From Rickettsiaceae bacterium (GTDB taxonomy: Bacteria; Pseudomonadota; Alphaproteobacteria; Rickettsiales; Rickettsiaceae): a DNA stretch of 64,000 nucleotides. The stretch spans positions 28,358 through 92,357 of the forward strand of contig JALZUG010000002.1 in NCBI GenBank assembly GCA_023301685.1. Direction: 5' to 3'. Shown here one piece after another: positions 47,657-56,688 of the stretch. A program made the position numbers and the translations under genes. The notes beneath the pieces are model-generated. The model ran no database searches and was not told the DNA's origin. It saw nothing but the letters and a program-made list of their open reading frames with translations. Numbering within the stretch: the stretch's first letter is position 1; every line of letters begins with the position of its first letter.

Positions 47657-47952
47657 AATTCTGACATTTTAATATCTCTAGTTATTTAGAAAAGCCAGAA
47701 TTTACTATTCTATAGTATTAAATGTATATTGAAATTCAAGTTTTTTTAGTGAAAGCTAATGGTGTTTTTATGCGCTTGCAACTTAATATGATATAGAGTT
47801 TTTACGGCTGTTGTTATTATATCATTAAAAATATTGAAATAAAAGGGGTGTCAAATATTTAATCTGCAAAACCTTTTAAAGGATTTTGTTTACAGAAGTG
47901 ATAGTGCTATTTGCATATTTTATATGTGCAGATTATTAAGTAATAACAACTT
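47657..47952. other. Spacer with a near-palindrome, no gene recognised
   Basis: CAAAACCTTTTAAAGGATTT (starting 47867) is part of a 22-bp near-palindrome ending 47888, with 18 of 22 positions symmetric. It may be a regulator site or a weak hairpin. Nothing else could be supported. Confidence 0.3.
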
Positions 47953-48831
47953 TTACTTACATCTATAGCTCAGTGCAATGAAGTCTAGAGGGTTTACGTG
48001 TCTGCCATTTATTCTGACTTCAAAATGTAAATGTTCTTTTGTGGCAGAGCCGGTGCTGCCTTGGCGACCTATAGTGACGCCTCTTTGTACTATTTGCCCT
48101 GGTTTTACTTTAATCATGCTTAAGTGAGCATATAAGGTTTTTATTTTAGAATTATGCTGAATTTCTACAACGTTACCGTAACCGTTTTTTCTTCCTACAA
48201 AAATTACTTTTCCTCTAGCTGAGGCGTATATTGAGGCACCTTGTGCTCCAACAAGATCAATACCACAATGTACGGATCTTTTCTTTTTTAACGGGTGTTT
48301 TCTAATCCCATATGGACTGCTGATTTGTGGTTTATAAATCGGTAGCATGACAGGGATGGTCTTGATGAGACTGTCAAGTTTACTAAGTTCATTTTTAGTA
48401 TCAATTTTTCTTATATCGGTTTTTGAGAGTTTTCTTATATATTGATACTGATGATTTGAAAGTATTTTATGTTTTCTATGGATTTTTAGAAGTAATTTAT
48501 ATATACGAACGATTTTATTTTGCGCTTCTTTTTTTATAATAGTTGGAGATTTGAAGTTTTCTTTAAATCTCTGTATATATTTTGAGGCATAATATTTGTC
48601 ATTAATAATTAATCCAAGGTCGTTAGAATATATACAATTAGTATTATCAATTTTTCCAAGATCATATGCAGCGACTAAATCACCTCTACTGAGGTTATAT
48701 GATTTTTTTAGAGAAGCACCGATGGTGCGATATGAGCTAATAGAAAGATTATTAGAAGTGCACCCTTGAAGCAGAGTTGTTACTCCAATAAGTAAATATA
48801 GAAGTATAATTTTTTTTATATTTATAATCAT
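47953..48831 (-). CDS. M23-family murein peptidase lipoprotein
   Basis: 292 aa. It has a lipoprotein signal with lipobox LLQGC (Cys24). A helical linker follows, then the LytM/M23 domain with all zinc ligands: His188 and Asp192 (SVHCGID), His236 (YAHLSM) and HLH at 267-269 (EHLHFEV). SPYGIRKHPLKKKRSVH is the usual lead-in. It should cut peptidoglycan cross-links or activate amidases at the outer envelope. It lies 1 bp after the kdpA-like gene on the same strand. Confidence 0.92.
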   Translation of the reverse strand: MIINIKKIILLYLLIGVTTLLQGCTSNNLSISSYRTIGASLKKSYNLSRGDLVAAYDLGKIDNTNCIYSNDLGLIINDKYYASKYIQRFKENFKSPTIIKKEAQNKIVRIYKLLLKIHRKHKILSNHQYQYIRKLSKTDIRKIDTKNELSKLDSLIKTIPVMLPIYKPQISSPYGIRKHPLKKKRSVHCGIDLVGAQGASIYASARGKVIFVGRKNGYGNVVEIQHNSKIKTLYAHLSMIKVKPGQIVQRGVTIGRQGSTGSATKEHLHFEVRINGRHVNPLDFIALSYRCK

Positions 48832-48832
48832 T

Positions 48833-50485
48833 TTACATATTTATAAATTCTAGTAGTGGGCCTAGAATCATCAGGGGCATAAACATTATAGCACCGACAA
48901 GTAGTACTGTCACCAATAAGAATACGCTTAGTTCTATACTAGATTGAGTTCTTTTGCTAATTATATTTTTAATTCTTTGCTTTTCTGCAAATGATCCACT
49001 AATTGCCAGTGAAAAATATATGATTGGGTATCTACCAATGAACATAGCAATTGCAGTCATGTAGTTGAAATAATCTGTAGATGTATCTATTCCTGTAAAG
49101 TCTGATCCGTTATTAGCAAAACTAGAAGCAAAATTATAGGTAATATCTGTAACTGCTTGTGACCCATGATATATTATTAATTCCTGTGAATAGGGTAATA
49201 ATAAAGTGATTCCAGTGAATATTAATACACCAACTGGCATTACTAAAAATACTATAATTACATAATTAATTTCATTAATAGTAATACGCTTACCGAAAAA
49301 GTTGGCCGTCTCACCTGTAATTAATCCACGCAAGAAAACGGCGACAATTAAGTACGATAACATTGCAAAGAATCCAGAGCCAACTCCTTCAATTACAAAC
49401 TTGCTCATGATGAGATTGAAGAATAAAACAAGTGTACTTAAAGGAGAATAATTTTCTAGGCATGCATTTGGTGAGCCATCCGAGCTAAGAGTGATAGACA
49501 ATATCCACATTAGCGAAGGGAATTTATCATATATTAGTTCCTTTCCAGTATAGTTAAAATTATCGCCGAGTATTTCCTTATCAAAGATAAAAGGCAGTCC
49601 ATACGTAGTCTCTCCAAGATTCATAATTAATAAAGAAGAGATCATAATGATAATGACTACTGCATACAATGCCCAGCTTAAGCTTTTTGCGTCAACCAAA
49701 TAGCCATAGGTAAAAATCATTGCTACCGGCATTAGGACTATTAAAAATAAGTTTAACATTATCGCTTCTCTTGATGGAGCTTCAAATGGATGGGCTGAAG
49801 CGCTGGCGAATAAAGACCCACCATTTGCAACTAGATTTTTAATTGCTACTTGACCTGCAACTGGACCTATATTTAGATGATTAGAATTGCCAGCCAAGTC
49901 AATATATTCAATGCTGCTGGTGAAATCATATGGAGTGCCATAGCCTATCAGCATAATTGCAACTATTGCAGCGATTGGTAGTAAAATGAATATCATGGAT
50001 CTTAAAAAGTCATCATAAAAATTTCCAATATATGGATTTTGACTATTAATAATGCCTCGGATGAAAGCAATAAAAACAGCTATTCCTGTTGCGCCAGATA
50101 AGAAGTTTTGCATTGTCAAAGCAAAAATATGAGAAAACATTGATAGATCACTTTCTGGATCATGGCTTTGCCAAAATGTTCCGGTTGAAAATGATATTGC
50201 GGCATTTATTGAGCTAGACAAGCTGATTCTATCCTGTAATTCAGAATATGTTGGCAAATATTCTTGGAAATAGATAATTATGAATGTGCATATTATACAA
50301 ATAATATTAAAGCACATCAAGCTGCCAAAATATTCTCGCCAATTCTGGCTTTGCCAATGTCCATGATTATCTTTTAGCGCCTCATGTTCAATAAAACTAT
50401 AGCGAAAAACCCAAGCGATGTATTTTCCAAGAATGGGTGCAACAACTGTAATTAGTGCAAAAAAGATAAGAGATGGTAAAATCAT
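48833..50485 (-). CDS. kdpA: Orphan KdpA-like potassium channel subunit with divergent pore motifs
   Basis: 550 aa, KdpA length, about ten hydrophobic segments. The four selectivity-filter regions are recognisable but changed: STGTFWQ (100-106; usual TNTNWQ), NGGSLFASASAHPFEAPS (221-238; usual NGGGFF.xNSAHPFENPT), GSPNACLENYSPLS, and ANNGSDFTGI. In the Kdp complex KdpA passes K+ to the KdpB ATPase. No kdpB, kdpC or kdpDE is adjacent, so it may work alone, with distant partners, or have a new role. It overlaps the LptM-like gene by 4 nt. Confidence 0.85.
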   Translation of the reverse strand: MILPSLIFFALITVVAPILGKYIAWVFRYSFIEHEALKDNHGHWQSQNWREYFGSLMCFNIICIICTFIIIYFQEYLPTYSELQDRISLSSSINAAISFSTGTFWQSHDPESDLSMFSHIFALTMQNFLSGATGIAVFIAFIRGIINSQNPYIGNFYDDFLRSMIFILLPIAAIVAIMLIGYGTPYDFTSSIEYIDLAGNSNHLNIGPVAGQVAIKNLVANGGSLFASASAHPFEAPSREAIMLNLFLIVLMPVAMIFTYGYLVDAKSLSWALYAVVIIIMISSLLIMNLGETTYGLPFIFDKEILGDNFNYTGKELIYDKFPSLMWILSITLSSDGSPNACLENYSPLSTLVLFFNLIMSKFVIEGVGSGFFAMLSYLIVAVFLRGLITGETANFFGKRITINEINYVIIVFLVMPVGVLIFTGITLLLPYSQELIIYHGSQAVTDITYNFASSFANNGSDFTGIDTSTDYFNYMTAIAMFIGRYPIIYFSLAISGSFAEKQRIKNIISKRTQSSIELSVFLLVTVLLVGAIMFMPLMILGPLLEFINM

Positions 50486-50601
50486 TTTCTTAAACGCAGC
50501 TGATGTGAGCCTTTATTATCATCTTCAAGAGTTAATGGTCTTTTTAGACCACAACTTGCTAGAGTAATTGATAGTAGAACTAGCATTACAACATTTTTCA
50601 T
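50482..50601 (-). CDS. lptM: LptM (YifL)-like small lipoprotein
   Basis: A 39-aa ORF with ATG at 50599-50601 and TGA at 50482-50484. It reads MKNVVMLVLLSITLASCGLK followed by RPLTLEDDNKG. The short signal peptide, lipobox LASC (Cys18) and the immediate 'CGLKRPL' tail match LptM, the small lipoprotein that assists LptD maturation in the outer membrane. Its stop overlaps the KdpA-like start as ATGA, showing a coupled operon lptM-kdpA-M23. Confidence 0.75.
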   Translation of the reverse strand: MKNVVMLVLLSITLASCGLKRPLTLEDDNKGSHQLRLRK

Positions 50602-50672
50602 ATTGTTTTTCGAGATTATTAGTTTATAGAATCAATTATAGAGAATTTTAAATGAGTAGGACAATATAAAGT

Positions 50673-51395
50673 ATGAGGAAAGTTTTTAGTAAAATTATTT
50701 TATGGCTAATAAGTCTAAATATTCTGCTTTCTATGGCGCCTGTAGCTTCTGCAGAAAAATATTCTATTGATAAGCATGACAGATACTTGGATAGTGAAGT
50801 CGGTTTTTTTGATGGTGATGGAAATAAGGTTTATTTAGATCAGTATGAAGGTACAAATATATTACTGGTTTTTTGGGCTACTTGGTGTGGAACATGTGTC
50901 AGTGAATTACCTGCTCTAGATAATTTACAAAAAGATTTTCGAAAATTACCTTTCAAGATTATAGCCGTATCCCAGGACTATAAGGGGGTTGAAGTTGTAA
51001 AGAGCCATTTTTTTGCTCATGAGATAAGGCATTTAAGCGTTTTTCACGATAATAAAAATCAATTATTCAGAGAACTTGCCATTGTTAGCTTGCCTACAGC
51101 GCTATTTATCAATTCCGATGGTAAAAATAAACTTGTTTTTAAGGGGAGAATTAAGTGGTACGATGATGATGTGCGTAGTATGATTCTATCAGAAATTGGA
51201 GAAAATTTAGAACTTCCTAAAAATACATATAAATTTGCTTCTCTTAATAGAAATGTTATGCAGAAACAAGCTGTAGGGCAGATTGTAAGTTCAGAAGAAG
51301 AAAAAGAAGGAGAGGAAGATAAAAATACGGATACAGATAAAAAAGACAATTCTACTGAACCTAGTAAACCTAAAGAAAATCAAGTTGAAAAATGA
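50673..51395 (+). CDS. TlpA-family thioredoxin-like protein, exported
   Basis: 240 aa with a signal peptide or anchor (residues 1-27, ending APVASA). A thioredoxin fold follows with the redox motif WCGTC (Cys72, Cys75) in LLVFWATWCGTCVSELPALD, and the cis-proline loop SLPTALFIN. The last about 35 residues are a Glu/Asp/Lys-rich tail, an unusual addition. It probably reduces or rearranges disulfides of periplasmic proteins. Its end overlaps the next ORF by ATGA. Confidence 0.88.
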   Translation: MRKVFSKIILWLISLNILLSMAPVASAEKYSIDKHDRYLDSEVGFFDGDGNKVYLDQYEGTNILLVFWATWCGTCVSELPALDNLQKDFRKLPFKIIAVSQDYKGVEVVKSHFFAHEIRHLSVFHDNKNQLFRELAIVSLPTALFINSDGKNKLVFKGRIKWYDDDVRSMILSEIGENLELPKNTYKFASLNRNVMQKQAVGQIVSSEEEKEGEEDKNTDTDKKDNSTEPSKPKENQVEK

Positions 51396-52207
51396 AATAC
51401 ACAGACTTAACTATTGACCAGATAGAAGGGGAACTAAAATCTAAACATTTTGTAAATGTTCCAGTGGAATTTAGTAATTCGCAAATTAATTCAGCAATTG
51501 CATCGTTTATGAAATTCTTAGAACTTCCGGAAAATATAAAGAATCATATAGATTTTTCCATTTCAGAAAAGCATAGACGTGGTGATGTTGGGTATAAAAG
51601 TAGAAAACCTGAAGATGATATTTATAACGATAGTAAAGAGTTTTTTCACTATCACCCTGCAATAATAGAAAAATATCCTGAATATATTAAAGAAAATGAG
51701 GTGGTAAAGAATTTTCTAGAAGAAGCAGATTCCATATGGCAGCATATAAATTTAATATTAAAACATATATTTTCTGAGTTTGATAAAAAATTTACTGGAG
51801 TGTATAGTAGTATATTTGATGCAGAGAACCCACATATAGTTGTTAGGTTTTTGCAGTATAATTGGAATGAGTCTGGTAAATTTTTAGCAAAACCACATTT
51901 TGATGCTGGGGCATTTACTTTTGCCATTGCTGAGAGTTGTCCTGGTCTTAGAATTGGCAGTTGTCCAGATGATATTGAATTGGTAAAACATCAAGATAGT
52001 AAGGCTATTTTTATGTTATCAAGTAATTATATTAAGTTGATTGATGATAACGAATTAAAGCCAGCCTGGCATGATGTAGTTCAGATGGATGAAGCGAATA
52101 TCGGTAAGGAATTTGCCAGATGGGCTATAGTTGCATTCATTGATGCACACGATGTTGAGGCGCTACCAAGATCAGAAACACATAAATGGTATAATGGTGA
52201 AGTTTAA
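51392..52207 (+). CDS. 2-oxoglutarate/Fe(II) oxygenase-like protein (isopenicillin-N-synthase type)
   Basis: 271 aa. The metal triad is His169-x-Asp171 (KPHFDAGAFTF) and His227 (PAWHDVV). Arg243 (FARWAIVAFIDAH) fits the 2-oxoglutarate-binding position. The N-terminal helix pair (SFMKFLELPENIKNHI) also fits the IPNS-type DIOX_N region. The substrate is unknown. Start overlaps the TlpA-like stop by 4 nt, so the two proteins are made together although one is exported and the other appears cytoplasmic. Confidence 0.75.
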   Translation: MKYTDLTIDQIEGELKSKHFVNVPVEFSNSQINSAIASFMKFLELPENIKNHIDFSISEKHRRGDVGYKSRKPEDDIYNDSKEFFHYHPAIIEKYPEYIKENEVVKNFLEEADSIWQHINLILKHIFSEFDKKFTGVYSSIFDAENPHIVVRFLQYNWNESGKFLAKPHFDAGAFTFAIAESCPGLRIGSCPDDIELVKHQDSKAIFMLSSNYIKLIDDNELKPAWHDVVQMDEANIGKEFARWAIVAFIDAHDVEALPRSETHKWYNGEV

Positions 52208-52237
52208 TATTTGGATTATTAAAGAGGTTGTTAAGTT

Positions 52238-53173
52238 ATGAAGGCAAAGCAGAGTAATCATAGTAGCAATACTATAGCTGGTCAAAGACCTGTGATTTCT
52301 AGCCGAAAAGGTGGGAAGTTTGATAACATATTGGCTGCACTTCCGTTTGGAATTGGTGGTAGTAAGCCGGTTGTTGCTATATTTAGGTTAGAGGGAGTGA
52401 TTGGTAAAGTTAGTTCAATGAAATCAGGGTTAACATTAAACTCGCTGAACAAACTTATAGAGAAAATGTTTAAGCTGGAGAGGTTGGATGCCATTTGTCT
52501 AGCTATTAACTCCCCGGGTGGATCTCCTGTTCAGGCTGAAATTATTGCTAGCAGAATAATTAATTTGGCAAAAGAAAAAGAAGTGCCAGTGTATAGTTTT
52601 GTCGAAGATGTAGCAGCTTCTGGTGGGTATTGGCTTGCATGTGCAGGTGAGAAGATATTTGTTAGTCAAAGCTCAATAGTTGGAAGTATAGGCGTTATTT
52701 CTAGTGGATTTGGTTTCCACGAGGCAATAGAAAAACTTGGGGTAGAGCGAAGAGTGTATACAGAGGGTAAAACAAAGTCAGTTCTTGACCCATTTAAACC
52801 TGCGAAAGATTCGGATATAAAGATAATTAAAAAGATTCAAAAAGATATCCATGAACATTTTGTTAATACAGTAAAAGATAGAAGAGCAGGGCGACTTACT
52901 CAAAGCGATGATATATTATTTAATGGCGAGTTTTGGGCCGGTCAAACAGCCGTTGACTTTGGTTTAGTTGACGGAATTAACGATGTGTATTCGTTTATTA
53001 AAGATGAGTTTGGAGAGAACGTAAAGATTGAACATATCGAGCACAAGCAGTCATGGCTTAAAAAGCGTCTTGGTATGAGCCGGTTATCAAAAGAAATATC
53101 CTCAGATATTGCAAGTAGTTTTATTGAAACAGTTGAAACAAAGCTGCAGAATAGTAAATTTGATTTGAAGTAA
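52238..53173 (+). CDS. S49-family serine protease (SppA/SohB-like)
   Basis: 311 aa. The S49 core shows SPGGSPVQAEIIASRI (92-107), the nucleophile Ser128 in EDVAASGGYWLACAG, VGSIGVISSGFG, and the lysine general-base region TEGKTKSVLDPFKP (Lys178/Lys180). No clear transmembrane helix is seen, unlike SohB. Such enzymes cleave leftover signal peptides or membrane protein fragments. It follows the oxygenase gene by 30 bp, with AGAGG before the ATG. Confidence 0.9.
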   Translation: MKAKQSNHSSNTIAGQRPVISSRKGGKFDNILAALPFGIGGSKPVVAIFRLEGVIGKVSSMKSGLTLNSLNKLIEKMFKLERLDAICLAINSPGGSPVQAEIIASRIINLAKEKEVPVYSFVEDVAASGGYWLACAGEKIFVSQSSIVGSIGVISSGFGFHEAIEKLGVERRVYTEGKTKSVLDPFKPAKDSDIKIIKKIQKDIHEHFVNTVKDRRAGRLTQSDDILFNGEFWAGQTAVDFGLVDGINDVYSFIKDEFGENVKIEHIEHKQSWLKKRLGMSRLSKEISSDIASSFIETVETKLQNSKFDLK

Positions 53174-53333
53174 TTTATTTTCAGATTATTTATTTAGTTG
53201 CTGCCTGACTCCTTAGCTCTATTTAAGTTAGTTTTTATTTATACCAGTTATAGCAATTAAGAAAAATTAATATTTTTGTTGTGAAGTTGTTAGTTTTATG
53301 TATTATCCAGCATAAACTAAAACAGATAACCAC

Positions 53334-54212
53334 ATGTTTACACCAATTCTTATCCCTACTTCAGAGGAATTATCAAAATTAAATATAGAAGGCTTTGATG
53401 GATTATTAAAAACTAATTATGAAAATGCCGAAATGCATTACGTTGTGTTTTATATGCTGTTAGAGGTATCTGTTGTATATGGTTTATTAGATCATCAAAA
53501 ATATATGCAAAACTATGCATTAGAGAAAAAGCTAGAGCTTGATGGTGACTATTTAACGAGTCTTTTTAAAAAAGCTGTTGAATGTAAGCAGATTGGTTCT
53601 ATAGAATGTTTGCTTGAGTTAATCGATGATGAAGCTAAACAGAAAATATTGAAAGATATAAGTTTTATGCTCTTTGAGAAAGTAGAGAAAACTGGAAGTA
53701 AAGAAGTCTGTAAATTATTTAAGCAGTTGGTTCTCGAGAAGGAAGATATAGAAAAAATAACCCATGCTCACATGGATTCAACAGTGATAAAAGATGAAAA
53801 TGGCAAAATTTTTAAACCATTGAAAGTTTTAAGTATGCTAGATCCATCATACCAAAGGTGGTTATCATATTCGTCAGATCAAGGGGTTAAGAAAGTTCTT
53901 GAGCCATATTTAGATATAGTAAATCTTGACTCTCTCAAGGTTATAAGTTTTGCAATGGGTAATTTGTTTCGTAAGGGTATGGGCAAAATTTTATCAAAGA
54001 GTGAATGGAAGCCAATTTTTACGTCTGATAATGAAATTATATTAAATATAGTTGAATTTTTCACTGGAGAATCAGGAAAATATTTGCAAGCAGTAATGCC
54101 GTCAATACACGAGGCACTTGGTATAAATGAAGACTTTATAGATTTATATGATGCTAGAGTAGAAGGTCTAGAAGTGTCAGGTGATGATAGTGGTTTAGAA
54201 AGTGCTGATTAA
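53334..54212 (+). CDS. Orphan paralogue A of a tandem pair
   Basis: 292 aa, helical, acidic, no signal peptide. From residue 136 it matches its neighbour at 54319 closely: HMDSTVIKDENGKIFKPLKV, SYQRWLSYSSDQGVKKVLEP, and the tail ALGINEDFIDLYDARVEGLE with VSGDDSGLES. Residues about 75-135 are also related but looser; the helix pairs there (FKKAVECKQIGSIECLLELI) look ankyrin-like. I know no family for the C-terminal domain. The pair is probably a recent duplication of a lineage-specific protein. Confidence 0.65.
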   Translation: MFTPILIPTSEELSKLNIEGFDGLLKTNYENAEMHYVVFYMLLEVSVVYGLLDHQKYMQNYALEKKLELDGDYLTSLFKKAVECKQIGSIECLLELIDDEAKQKILKDISFMLFEKVEKTGSKEVCKLFKQLVLEKEDIEKITHAHMDSTVIKDENGKIFKPLKVLSMLDPSYQRWLSYSSDQGVKKVLEPYLDIVNLDSLKVISFAMGNLFRKGMGKILSKSEWKPIFTSDNEIILNIVEFFTGESGKYLQAVMPSIHEALGINEDFIDLYDARVEGLEVSGDDSGLESAD

Positions 54213-54318
54213 GATGAAAATTAGATAGAACGCATTTCTATTAATAAGCATTAATTTTATTGTGAAATAGATAAATATACGTTATAATACATTTAATAAC
54301 AAATACAAGGAAAATAGA

Positions 54319-55236
54319 ATGCAAGAATCTAGTAATAATATAATAGATCAAGATCTTAATGACTTAGCGGATGAAATAAAACCAAAAACTTCTTTGAAGT
54401 TACTTACAATACAAGATCTTGAAAATGTGCTTAAAGATTTATCAATTGATCTTCAGTATGATTTTTTCAGTATAGCATTTAGTGGTTTTGCCGCAAATGG
54501 TATGATACTTCATCTTGACTGGGTATATAATAATGTTTCAGATAATAAAAAGAGTAGCATGATTCATGCATTTAATGATCAAGCCTTTAAAGTTGCCGCA
54601 GAGAATTTGCAAATTGACACTGTTAAACATTTACTTTGTTGGGTAAAAGATAATAGGCAAAAGAAAGAAATTGTTCAAATGGTAAGCAAAATACTATTTG
54701 AAGAATCATTAGAAACAGTAAATGATACGGTTAAGGAGTGGCTTGAAATTTTTGTTCCTAAGAAAGAAGATAGAGAAAAGCTAAGCCTTGCTCATTTAGA
54801 TTCAACAGTGTTAAAAGATGAAAATGGCAAAATTATTAAGGCATTGAAAGTTTTAAGTGTGCTAGATCAATCATATCAAAAGTGGTTGTCTTACTCATCT
54901 GATCAAGTAGTTAAGAAGGTTATAGTTCCCTATGTAGATATAGTAGATTTTGTATCTCTTGTACCTATGAGTGTTGCAATAGGAAATTTATTTAGTGAAA
55001 AAGGGGTGAAATTTTTATCAAAGAGTAAGTGGAAGCCAATTTTTACATCAGAAAATGAAATTATACTAACTATAGCTGAATTTCTTTCTGGCGGATCGGG
55101 CAAATATTTGAAAATAGCAATCCCATCCATTCGAGAAGCTCTAGGTATAAATGAAGATTTTATAGATTTATATGATGCTAAAGTAGAAGATCTAGAAGTG
55201 TCGGGTGATGATAGCGGTTTAGAATCTTTAGATTAG
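54319..55236 (+). CDS. Orphan paralogue B of a tandem pair
   Basis: 305 aa, the same domain layout as its upstream twin, with the conserved region beginning at about residue 149: HLDSTVLKDENGKIIKALKV, SYQKWLSYSSDQVVKKVIVP, and ALGINEDFIDLYDAKVEDLE at the end. The N-terminus of about 60 residues differs completely from copy A. The copies are separated by 106 bp and both face the rpoN stop. GGAAAA (54310-54315) before the ATG is a weak ribosome site. Function unknown. Confidence 0.65.
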   Translation: MQESSNNIIDQDLNDLADEIKPKTSLKLLTIQDLENVLKDLSIDLQYDFFSIAFSGFAANGMILHLDWVYNNVSDNKKSSMIHAFNDQAFKVAAENLQIDTVKHLLCWVKDNRQKKEIVQMVSKILFEESLETVNDTVKEWLEIFVPKKEDREKLSLAHLDSTVLKDENGKIIKALKVLSVLDQSYQKWLSYSSDQVVKKVIVPYVDIVDFVSLVPMSVAIGNLFSEKGVKFLSKSKWKPIFTSENEIILTIAEFLSGGSGKYLKIAIPSIREALGINEDFIDLYDAKVEDLEVSGDDSGLESLD

Positions 55237-55246
55237 TATTTTAGTA

Positions 55247-56620
55247 TTACTCGCCAGATAGCGCCTTATTTCTTTTTCTTACTGATGATGTAGGTATTCC
55301 GATAGATTCACGGTATTTTGCAACGGTTCTTCTTGCAATGCTGATATTGAATTTTGATAGCTGCTCTGATATATCGTCATCTGAAAGAATGTTATCTGCT
55401 TCTTCGCTTAAGATAATCTGTTTTATAATTTCTTTTGCCTTGGTGCTTGAAACATTTTCTCCCGAAGCACGTGTTGTTCCAAGGCTTGAAGAAAAGAAAT
55501 ATTTAAGCTCGAAGATCCCGCTTGGTGTTGAGATATATTTATTAGCAGTCGATCTACTGACAGTGCTTTCGTTAAAACCCGTAAGTGCTGCGATTTTATT
55601 GAGGGTCATCGGGTTTAGATACATAACGCCGCGAGTGAAGAAATCTATTTGCTCTTCAACGATTGCTGTAGCTACTTTGAGAATTGTATGGCTTCTTTGT
55701 TCGATGCTTTTTACAATGGTGTTAGCTGCTTCAATTTCGTTCTTGGTAAATTCTTTTTCCTTTTTATTCTGCATCGAGTCTTTGATCTGTACATAATATT
55801 CTTGGCTAACTTGAAGTCTAGGCATTGATTCAGGGTTTGATTCAAGCTTAGCTGTTCCGTCTTCAAGAAATGTAAGAATCACATCCGGGATTTTGTAACT
55901 TGTTGGCTCGATATAAAACCCATTTGTGGGTTTAGGGTTTAGCAACTTGATTTGTTTGATCATATTGCTAATATTGGCAATATTTACGTTGCATAATTTT
56001 GAAAGTTTTTTTAGATTCCCAGATGCAATTAAATCAATATTTTTAACCATGGTTAAAAGAGATTGGTCAACATGTTCTTGGTCATTTAGTTGGATTAGTA
56101 GACATTCTTTTAAATCACGTGCAAATACTCCTGCTGGATCAAACGTTTGTAATTTTTTAAGGATTTTTTCTACGACAGATTCTTTGCATTTTAATATTTT
56201 TGCCGCTTCTTTTATAGATATATTTAGATAACCACTTCCATGTAGAGAGTCTAATAAAAAATTTGCAATCAGCTTATCTTTTTGATCTTCAAAAGAGAGG
56301 TTTATCTGTTCTATAATATGTTCTTTCAGAGACTTTTCACTAGCAATATTTGAAATATAATCTTGACTCGAATAACCGGAATGAGAAGATGTTTGCGTAC
56401 TAGGCGTATTATCTTTTATTCTTTCTTTCGAATCTTTATTAGATTCTTGCTTTTCAACGCTTACTGATGCATCTTCAATAAACGGGTTTTTATCTAGTTC
56501 CTGCGTTGCAAATTCAGCTAATTCTATATTTGACATTTGCAATATAGAAATGCTCTGATGCATGGTAGTAGTCATGGTCAGAGTTTGTTTTTGCTGTAAT
56601 GTTTGAATCTGCTTCGGCAT
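55247..56620 (-). CDS. rpoN: RNA polymerase sigma-54 factor RpoN
   Basis: 457 aa. Region I is Gln/Leu-rich (TLQQKQTLTMTTTMHQSISI then LQMSNIELAEFATQELDKNP). The core-binding domain follows. The C-terminus has the helix-turn-helix FNESTVSRSTANKYISTPSG and the diagnostic RpoN box ARRTVAKYRE-like stretch RRTVAKYRESIGIP. It directs transcription from -24/-12 promoters and needs an enhancer-binding activator; none is in the window. Confidence 0.95.
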   Translation of the reverse strand: MPKQIQTLQQKQTLTMTTTMHQSISILQMSNIELAEFATQELDKNPFIEDASVSVEKQESNKDSKERIKDNTPSTQTSSHSGYSSQDYISNIASEKSLKEHIIEQINLSFEDQKDKLIANFLLDSLHGSGYLNISIKEAAKILKCKESVVEKILKKLQTFDPAGVFARDLKECLLIQLNDQEHVDQSLLTMVKNIDLIASGNLKKLSKLCNVNIANISNMIKQIKLLNPKPTNGFYIEPTSYKIPDVILTFLEDGTAKLESNPESMPRLQVSQEYYVQIKDSMQNKKEKEFTKNEIEAANTIVKSIEQRSHTILKVATAIVEEQIDFFTRGVMYLNPMTLNKIAALTGFNESTVSRSTANKYISTPSGIFELKYFFSSSLGTTRASGENVSSTKAKEIIKQIILSEEADNILSDDDISEQLSKFNISIARRTVAKYRESIGIPTSSVRKRNKALSGE

Positions 56621-56688
56621 TAGTTGTTTTCACAAAATTTTGCTTTATTATATCTGCAAGAAAATAAATTTTATAGAAAATAAACCAT

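Noticed and set aside
53334..55236. Toxin-antitoxin or restriction system made of the two tandem orphans
   Set aside because: The genes are paralogues of each other with no nuclease, antitoxin or DNA-binding motif visible; a duplicated orphan family is the simpler reading.
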